This document shows, in pieces, positions 58,806 through 64,000 of a DNA stretch of 64,000 nt. The notes below the pieces were generated by a model that searched no databases, was not told where the DNA came from, and saw nothing but the letters and a program-made list of their open reading frames with translations. The translations under genes were made by a program, and so were the position numbers. Source of the stretch: JAIVJM01 sp963816985. GTDB taxonomy: Bacteria > Acidobacteriota > Blastocatellia > Pyrinomonadales > Pyrinomonadaceae. The stretch spans positions 1,984,001 through 2,048,000 of the forward strand of contig CAWFMF010000004.1 of NCBI GenBank assembly GCA_963816985.1, written 5' to 3'. Position 1 is the first letter of the stretch. Each line of letters begins with the position of its first letter.

Positions 58806-61001
58806 TCAGCGGCGGCGGGGGTAGAGCGGGCTCGTTGGCGAGAGGCGATAGACTCCGACCGGGCAAGCGTTCTCGCCCTGAATCATCACCGTCTCATCAT
58901 CGCCGCTAATGGAGCTGGGGTCAATCAAATTCGACGCCCACATCCCTTCGTTGTCGAAGCTCTCGGCCCTGAACTTGCCCGACGCCATGACGCCGTCGGC
59001 GAAGGCGAACTCGCTGCCTAAGGTCATGCCGCTTCCCAGAGTCATGCCGCTGCCGAGCGTCATCCCGCTGCCGAGCGTCATGCCGCTGCCTAAGGTCATG
59101 CCGCTGCCGAGCACCATGCCGTTCGAGAAGACGTAGCTGCCGTCGCTCTTCATGTAGCCCTCGGCGATGACGAAGCCGCTGGTCAGGACTTGTCCGTCGG
59201 AGAGCTTGTAGCCGTTCGTCAGCAGCAGGCGGTCGGTGAAGGCCACGCCGTCCACCCACAGCACGCCGTTGTTGAGCGGCACGGCCTCGCCCGCGATGGG
59301 CGCGGTCAGGCCGAGCGTCTGGTACGTGGTTTTCTTGGCGGTGATGAGATTGTCGCCGGGCCTGGTCTTCGAGATGTCCTTGCGGACGGCCCCGGCGAGC
59401 GTCACGGCGGCGCTCGTGTTGAGCGTGCCCGCGCCCTCGGTGATGACGCGCTCGAAGACGCTCATCTTTCCTTCGGCGACGAGCCGCTCGTAGGCGGGCA
59501 AACGCTGCGCCGTCCTCATCAGAAGCGCCTTGACGATTGAGGGCGTGAGCGACGGGTTGGCTTCGAGCATCAGCGCGACCGTGCCGGAGACGGCGGGCGC
59601 GGCGAACGAAGTGCCGCTCAGGATTTGGTACGTGCCGGTCGCCTTCGGCGTGTTCGTCGAGGTGTCGCCCGTGACGAGCGAGCCGAGGAGGCCGCCGCCG
59701 CCCGTCGAAGAGTAAGAGTTGCTGGCCGTCGGCGAAGACATCGCCGTCTCCGCCGCGCCGATGCGGTTGCCGGGCGCGACGAGGTCGGGCTTGACGATGC
59801 CGTCAACTAAGGTCGGCCCGCGCGAAGAGTAGGTCGCCACCGTGTCGTCCGAGCGGCGGTTGGTCTGCTGCGTGTTCGTCGCGCCGACCGTAATCACGCG
59901 CGGCGAGTTGGCGGGCGAAAGGATGCCGCCGTAGATGGGGTTCCCTTGCGAATCCTTGCCCCAATTGCCAGCCGCGACGACGACGACGATGCCGGCGTCC
60001 ACGGCGCGTCCGACCGCCTGACACAAGGGGTCTGTCTTGTAGCTCTGCGTCGGCGCAGCGCCGAGCGAGAGGTTCATCACGCGGACGTTGTAAGCCGTCT
60101 TGTTCTTGATGACCCAGTTGATGCCCGCGATGACCTGCGAGACCGTGCCGACGCCCTGCGAGTTGAGCACGCGCACGTCAATGATGTTGGAGTTGGGAGC
60201 GATGCCGCCGTAGGTCGGCGCGCCCGCGTTCTTCGACGCGTAGTTCTCGCTCGCTTGGCCCGTGCCCGCCGCGACCCCGGCGGTGTGCGTGCCGTGGCCG
60301 TAGTTGTCGGTGGTGCGCCCCTCGCCGGTGAAGTCCGGCCCCTTCCTGACGCGCGGATAAGTGGCGACGTAGCTGGAGGCCAGCAGGCCCGTGCCGAGGT
60401 TGAGCACTCCGCCGCTCTGTTTCCACTCGTAGCCGACAAACTCGGCGGCGTCCGCCGGGCTGATGCCGCTGTCGAGGATGGCGATGCCGACCGTCTTGTT
60501 GCCCGCGCCGCCCCCGGCGACGCCGCTCCCGACCACGCCGTCGCGGTCGAGCGGGAGGATTTTGCTCGCGCCGGTCGTCACCGCCGCGTGGCTCGTGTTG
60601 TCGGTCGAGGCGAGAGAGACGACGGGCTGGTCTTCGGAAATCCATGACAGCTCCGCGCGCTCGGAGAGTTCGGAGAGTTTGTCCACCGGCACTTCGGCGA
60701 CGAGCATGCCGAGCGAGTCGAGCCGCTCGCCGACGCTCGCGCCCGCGCTTTCCAGCAGCGCCGAGGCGTTCGCCATCGTCTGCCCTTCTTCGACGCGCAG
60801 GATGACGCGCTCGCGCGCGCCGTGCCCCGGTCGGGTTCTCTCGGCGCGTGCGCGCAAGCCTTCGGTCATCTTCCGCAAGCCGCGTCGCGCGCCCTCACCT
60901 TCACGGCGCGGCGACTGCGCCGAGACGAGCAGAGTGCCCGCCAGCGGCGTGAAGAGCGAGAGGGCCAGAAGCAATGTCAGGAAACGTGTTCCGCGTATCA
61001 A
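58806..61001 (-). CDS. Secreted subtilisin-family (S8) serine protease with hexapeptide repeats
   Basis: A 731-residue protease. TTG 61001 is chosen because AGGAG is ten bases upstream; it gives a signal peptide (FLTLLLALSLFTPLAGTLLV). A propeptide/inhibitor-like segment (about 55-135, RVILRVEEGQTMANASALLE) precedes the S8 domain with Asp in VGIAILDSGISPADA, His in YGHGTHTAGVAAG and Ser in SGTSFAAPAVSGTVALM. A linker domain follows, then six tandem GSGMTL units (DNA 59019-59118) and a short tail. Similar secreted S8 enzymes are numerous in Acidobacteriota. Substrates unknown. Confidence 0.92.
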   Translation of the reverse strand: MIRGTRFLTLLLALSLFTPLAGTLLVSAQSPRREGEGARRGLRKMTEGLRARAERTRPGHGARERVILRVEEGQTMANASALLESAGASVGERLDSLGMLVAEVPVDKLSELSERAELSWISEDQPVVSLASTDNTSHAAVTTGASKILPLDRDGVVGSGVAGGGAGNKTVGIAILDSGISPADAAEFVGYEWKQSGGVLNLGTGLLASSYVATYPRVRKGPDFTGEGRTTDNYGHGTHTAGVAAGTGQASENYASKNAGAPTYGGIAPNSNIIDVRVLNSQGVGTVSQVIAGINWVIKNKTAYNVRVMNLSLGAAPTQSYKTDPLCQAVGRAVDAGIVVVVAAGNWGKDSQGNPIYGGILSPANSPRVITVGATNTQQTNRRSDDTVATYSSRGPTLVDGIVKPDLVAPGNRIGAAETAMSSPTASNSYSSTGGGGLLGSLVTGDTSTNTPKATGTYQILSGTSFAAPAVSGTVALMLEANPSLTPSIVKALLMRTAQRLPAYERLVAEGKMSVFERVITEGAGTLNTSAAVTLAGAVRKDISKTRPGDNLITAKKTTYQTLGLTAPIAGEAVPLNNGVLWVDGVAFTDRLLLTNGYKLSDGQVLTSGFVIAEGYMKSDGSYVFSNGMVLGSGMTLGSGMTLGSGMTLGSGMTLGSGMTLGSEFAFADGVMASGKFRAESFDNEGMWASNLIDPSSISGDDETVMIQGENACPVGVYRLSPTSPLYPRRR
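59019..59118 (-). repeat. Coding 18-bp tandem repeat (GSGMTL units)
   Basis: About five and a half copies of an 18-base unit, read on plus as CTGCCGAGCGTCATGCCG with synonymous variants. Each encodes the six residues LGSGMT in the C-terminal part of the subtilase. Confidence 0.9.
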
Positions 61002-61230
61002 GTTAGGGATACTCCTGTTAAGAGAAGAATTAAACGTCGCCGACACGAGACGGGCGAGCGGCGTGAGAGTTAAGACAAACGACGTGCCGCCCCCGCGCCG
61101 CGCCTAAACCGTTGAAGACAATGAGAGGAACCGTTTTGAAGGGGGCGTGCGCGGTCTCGCTGACCGAAGCGCCCTGACCGGAATCCTGTCAAAGCGACAG
61201 ACCGGGACTCCTCCGCCTCTTGAGCGCGGG

Positions 61231-61382
61231 GGTTTCAGAGCCACGGAGGCACGGAGGCACAGAGGCAAACGACGGAAAGAAAGAGGTTGGAATAAGAGGG
61301 AGGGTTGAGTCGCTCAACCCTCCCTCTTATTCCAACTTCCTTATTCTTAAAAATCTCTGCGCCTCCGTGTCTCCGTGGCTCA
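61231..61382. repeat. Nested hairpin: 8-mer outer arms around a perfect 24-bp inverted repeat
   Basis: Inner arms GTTGGAATAAGAGGGAGGGT+TGAG (61286-61309) and the exact reverse complement (61313-61336) flank a three-base loop. Outer arms are CACGGAGG, CACGGAGG, CACAGAGG (period 8) on the left and CCTCCGTGTCTCCGTGG on the right. It occupies part of the 490-base gap between the subtilase and the rhomboid gene; apart from this and a promoter the gap is empty. Confidence 0.92.
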
Positions 61383-61427
61383 TCCTCCGGTAATGAGTCA
61401 TTCGGAGTGGAGACGTGTACCGCGCAA

Positions 61428-61457
61428 ATGACATCGCGTTTGGCGGGGGTGTAGAAT
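61428..61457 (+). promoter_or_regulatory. Promoter-like element before the rhomboid gene
   Basis: ATGACA (61428-61433), 18-base spacer, TAGAAT (61452-61457), 35 bases before the TTG start at 61492. The -10 is identical to that of the FHA-cyclase gene. Confidence 0.45.
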
Positions 61458-61491
61458 CCGGGCAGTTAAACTTTAGCGGAACGGAAAAGAT

Positions 61492-62438
61492 TTGCCCGAA
61501 GGTCAACCCTTAGACGGAAGCGCCTACGCCGGGCGTCCGAGCATGTGCCGGAAGTGCGGCGCATTGGTCGGCGCGGGCGAGAGCGACTGCATGATGTGCG
61601 GTGCGCCCTCGACCGCCGGGCGCGGCGTCGAAGCGGACGCTGCCGCCGCGGTAGCCGCCGACCGCGCTACGACCGCGAGACGATGCGTTTCTTGAGCGCC
61701 ATCGTCGCGCGCCCCGCGACCTTCACCTTCATCTTCCTCGCCGCCAACGTCTTCCTCTACACCTTGATGGAGCTTTCGGGCGGCGCGCAGGGCGAAGTGC
61801 TCATCGCCTACGGCGCGAAGCTCAACCACCTCATCAACGAGGGGCAGTGGTGGCGCTTCGTGACGGCCATCTTCCTCCACGTCCACATCCCCGCCTTCGG
61901 CCCGCTCCACCTGCTCTTCAACATGTACGGCCTCTTCATGCTGGGGCCTTACGTCGAAAAACTCTACGGCTCGGCCAAGTTCGTCGTCTTCTGGGTCGTG
62001 ACCGGCGTGGCCGGGGTCTTGGTCAGTTACCTGACCTACCAGCCCGACCTCGCGCAAGGCGTGCTCGGCAGCTACCTCTTCAAGGTCAGCGACGCGCCCG
62101 CCGCCGGGGCTTCCGTCTCGCTCTTCGGACTGGTCGGCGTACTCTTCGTCTTCGGCATCCGCTTCCGGGGCGAGCTGCCCGCCGGGTTCCGCCGCGCCTT
62201 CGGCACGGGGATGCTGCCGATGATCGTCTTCAACTTGCTTATCGGCTACATGGCGCGCGACTTCATAGACAACTCGGCGCACCTCGGAGGCTTCGCCGCC
62301 GGGGCTCTGCTCGCGCTCTTCGTCGGCTACAAGCGGCCCGGCGAGCGCGGCCCCGTCACCTACGCGTGGCACGTGCTTCAGGCCGCGAGCCTCTTGCTCG
62401 TCGTCGTCTGCTTCACGCTCGCGGCGCTCAGTAAATGA
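61492..62438 (+). CDS. Rhomboid-family intramembrane protease with N-terminal zinc ribbon, single-base frameshift
   Basis: The N-terminal frame, from TTG 61492, encodes MPEGQPLDGSAYAGRPSMCR with a zinc ribbon CRKCGALVGAGESDCMMCG (two CxxC pairs). After ADRAT it ends, while the next frame continues RYDRETMRFLSAIVARPATF into six membrane helices. Span 947 = 3n+2, one base missing between about 61620 and 61670. Rhomboid residues: Ser in AGASVSLFGLVG (helix 4) and His in NSAHLGGFAAGALL (helix 6), plus WWRFVTAIFLHVHI and LHLLFNMYGLF. The enzyme cleaves membrane proteins within the bilayer. Zinc ribbon-rhomboid fusions are known. Without the frame repair an internal start at ATG 61683 would give the protease alone. 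Confidence 0.8.
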
Positions 62439-62489
62439 CTTTCGCTATGCGTAATTTCGAAACCGCTCAGACAGGAGAACATTGAAAGT

Positions 62490-63383
62490 ATGGAGATCAG
62501 GAAAGTGGGCGTGCTCGGCTGCGGCCTGATGGGTTCGGGCATCGCGCAGACCTGCGCCACCGCCGGGATGGAAGTCGTCGTCCGCGAAGTCTCGGACGAA
62601 TTGTGCGAGCGCGGCTTCGCCGGGATAGACAAATCTCTGGCGAAGTTCGCCGAGAAGGGGACGATCACCGCCGAACAGCAGACCGAGATTCGGGGCCGCA
62701 TGAGCGGCACGACCGAACTCAAAGACCTCGCCGACTGCGACCTCATCGTCGAGGCCATCATCGAGAACCTCGACATTAAACGAGAGACGTACAAGCGGCT
62801 CGACGAGCTGTGCAAGCCCGAAACGGTCTTCGCCTCGAACACCTCATCGCTCTCGATTACGGAGATGATGACCTCGACCTCGCCGGAACGTCAGAAGCGC
62901 TTCATCGGCCTCCACTTCTTCAACCCCGTGCCGCTGATGAAGCTCGTCGAGGTCGTCCGCACGATCCTGACGGACGAGGAGGTCTACGACTCGGCGGTCG
63001 AGTTCGGGCGCAAGCTCGGCAAAACGCCTGTGCGCGCCGACGACCGTTCCGGCTTCATCGTCAACCGCCTGCTCGTCCCGTACCTGCTGGATTCAATCCG
63101 CGCGCTCGAAGAGGGCGTCGGCTCCATCGTGGACATAGATAACGGGATGAAATTGGGGTGCGGCCACCCGATGGGGCCGCTCACTCTGCTCGACTTCGTC
63201 GGCCTCGACACGACCTACTACATCGCCGAGATCATGTTCAACGAGTTCCGCGAGCGCCGCTTCGCCCCGCCGCCGCTCCTCAAGCGCATGGTTCTGGCCG
63301 GGCTCTACGGTCGCAAGTCGGGCCGCGGCTTCTACGACTACACGGCGGACGCGCGCAACCCGACGCCGATGAAACTGACCTAA
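62490..63383 (+). CDS. 3-hydroxyacyl-CoA (3-hydroxybutyryl-CoA) dehydrogenase
   Basis: A 297-residue NAD(P)-dependent enzyme of fatty-acid or butyrate metabolism. Rossmann motif VGVLGCGLMGSGIAQTCATA, then IIENLDIKRETYKRL and catalytic IGLHFFNPVPLMKLVEVV with the active His. The C-terminal helical domain has SGFIVNRLLVPYLLDSIRAL and GCGHPMGPLTLLDFVGLDT with the FVGLDT motif. It is followed 160 bases later by an enoyl-CoA hydratase on the same strand, so the two catalyse successive beta-oxidation steps. Confidence 0.95.
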   Translation: MEIRKVGVLGCGLMGSGIAQTCATAGMEVVVREVSDELCERGFAGIDKSLAKFAEKGTITAEQQTEIRGRMSGTTELKDLADCDLIVEAIIENLDIKRETYKRLDELCKPETVFASNTSSLSITEMMTSTSPERQKRFIGLHFFNPVPLMKLVEVVRTILTDEEVYDSAVEFGRKLGKTPVRADDRSGFIVNRLLVPYLLDSIRALEEGVGSIVDIDNGMKLGCGHPMGPLTLLDFVGLDTTYYIAEIMFNEFRERRFAPPPLLKRMVLAGLYGRKSGRGFYDYTADARNPTPMKLT

Positions 63384-63384
63384 G

Positions 63385-63506
63385 ACGGACGACGAACGCG
63401 GAATGACGGATGATGAAAGAGTCGCCATCTCGGATTTCAGATTTGAGATTTGAGATTTCAAATAGCGGCTCCTTCATCATCCGTCATTCCGCTCCTTCAT
63501 CGTTCA
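63385..63506. repeat. Heptamer hairpin between the dehydrogenase and hydratase genes
   Basis: Left arm GACGAAC, GCGGAAT, GACGGAT, GATGAAA, GAGTCGC; right arm GCGGCTCCTTCATCATCCGT.. complement. The loop contains GATTTCA, GATTTGA, GATTTGA, GATTTCA (period 7, partly self-complementary). Three heptamer types occur in one element. Confidence 0.9.
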
Positions 63507-63543
63507 ACGGTTCTTCTTCCTATCCGTCAAAGCGCTTTCGGAC

Positions 63544-64000
63544 ATGAACCCGCAAATCATCTTTGAAGAGCGTAGTCCCTTCGCGCGCGTGCTCCTCAAC
63601 CGGCCCGCGAAGCGCAACGCGCTGACGCGCGGGATGCTCGAACGCCTCGCGGAAATCTTCGCGGGCGTCGCCGCGCGGAGGGATTTGCGCGCCGTGATTT
63701 TGAGCGGCGAGGGGCGAGACTTCTGCGCCGGGACGGACATCGAGGAGCTTGCGGGGCTCGACGAAGAGGGCGCGCGGCGCAAGAGCCGGCAAGGGCAGGA
63801 GGTCTGCGAACTCGTCGAGGCGTGCGGCACGCCCGTCATCGCCGCCGTAGCGGGCGCGGCTGCGGGCGGCGGCTGCGAGCTGGCGCTCGCCTGTCATCTG
63901 CGGGTCGTCGCGGAGGACGCGCGCTTCAGTCTGCCGGAGACACGGCTCGGCGTCATCCCCGCCTACGGCGGCACGCAGAGGCTCGCGCGCGCCGTGGGTC
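63544..64000 (+). CDS. Enoyl-CoA hydratase/isomerase family protein (3' end outside window)
   Basis: Crotonase-fold enzyme that hydrates enoyl-CoA. The visible 152 residues have FARVLLNRPAKRNALTRGML, the first oxyanion-hole loop FCAGTDIEELAG, and AGAAAGGGCELALACHLRVV with the second oxyanion loop, followed by FSLPETRLGVIPAYGGTQRL. The catalytic Glu region is at ETRLGVIP. It is on the same strand as the dehydrogenase and probably in the same pathway. Confidence 0.94.
   Translation, partial: MNPQIIFEERSPFARVLLNRPAKRNALTRGMLERLAEIFAGVAARRDLRAVILSGEGRDFCAGTDIEELAGLDEEGARRKSRQGQEVCELVEACGTPVIAAVAGAAAGGGCELALACHLRVVAEDARFSLPETRLGVIPAYGGTQRLARAVG

Overview
This 64 kb window is a GC-rich (visibly well over 60 percent) bacterial chromosome segment. 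The gene content points to Acidobacteriota, probably class Blastocatellia. Markers are an Oar-like TonB-dependent receptor with an N-terminal carboxypeptidase-regulatory domain, a PadR regulator beside an 'acidobacterial duplicated orphan permease' (ADOP), many small secreted proteins, and intergenic hairpin repeats. The assignment is an inference from gene families. No rRNA, tRNA, CRISPR array, phage or complete IS was seen. Both ends cut through genes (pstB on the left, an enoyl-CoA hydratase on the right).

Layout. 1-4.5 kb: a phosphate-uptake operon on the minus strand (receiver-less PhoB-like regulator, pstS, pstC, pstA, pstB). 4.6-9.6 kb: TonB-dependent receptor and a Tat-exported intradiol dioxygenase. 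9.9-13.2 kb: a secreted unknown protein with a GH16 glucanase, then two bacterial-PH membrane proteins. 13.2-14.5 kb: an AT-richer island with a frameshifted methyltransferase, an attC-like palindrome and a LURP-one-related gene remnant. 14.5-23.5 kb: esterase-TPR protein, PadR-ADOP pair, porin and a lamin-tail-domain secreted protein. 23.7-28.3 kb: FHA-GAF-adenylate cyclase, MreB-like protein, a BrnT toxin with an unusual partner, and an S2P-CBS protease. 28.5-33.0 kb: CDF transporter and the cdaA-cdaR-glmM cluster (c-di-AMP and cell-wall precursor). 33.2-35.4 kb: a small secreted peptide divergent from a TPR-HTH regulator, followed by a sigma-54 promoter driving a three-hairpin candidate small RNA. 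35.5-38.6 kb: a degenerate M3-like peptidase, aroB and a small membrane protein. 38.7-53.6 kb (minus strand): radical SAM protein, rpoD, dnaG carrying an intein in its zinc ribbon, mutS2, cheB, cheR, cheW and a peptidase-S74 surface protein. 53.8-64 kb: AhpD-like protein, thioredoxin-NHL protein, HD-GYP sensor, subtilase, zinc-ribbon rhomboid, 3-hydroxyacyl-CoA dehydrogenase and enoyl-CoA hydratase.

Four window-wide features stand out. (1) Many gene junctions hold long hairpins whose arms are degenerate tandem 7-mers, a different 7-mer at different loci; they abut start codons and encode some protein C-termini. (2) In a line-by-line read I found no RTCGAY hexamer, although YTCGAY and RTCGAR are abundant; Ile-Asp is written ATA-GAY or ATT-GAC. 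(3) Five conserved genes are each broken by a single-base frameshift, including essential rpoD, so sequence error is likely for at least some. (4) The DnaG intein and the sigma-54 RNA are the best candidates for new biology.
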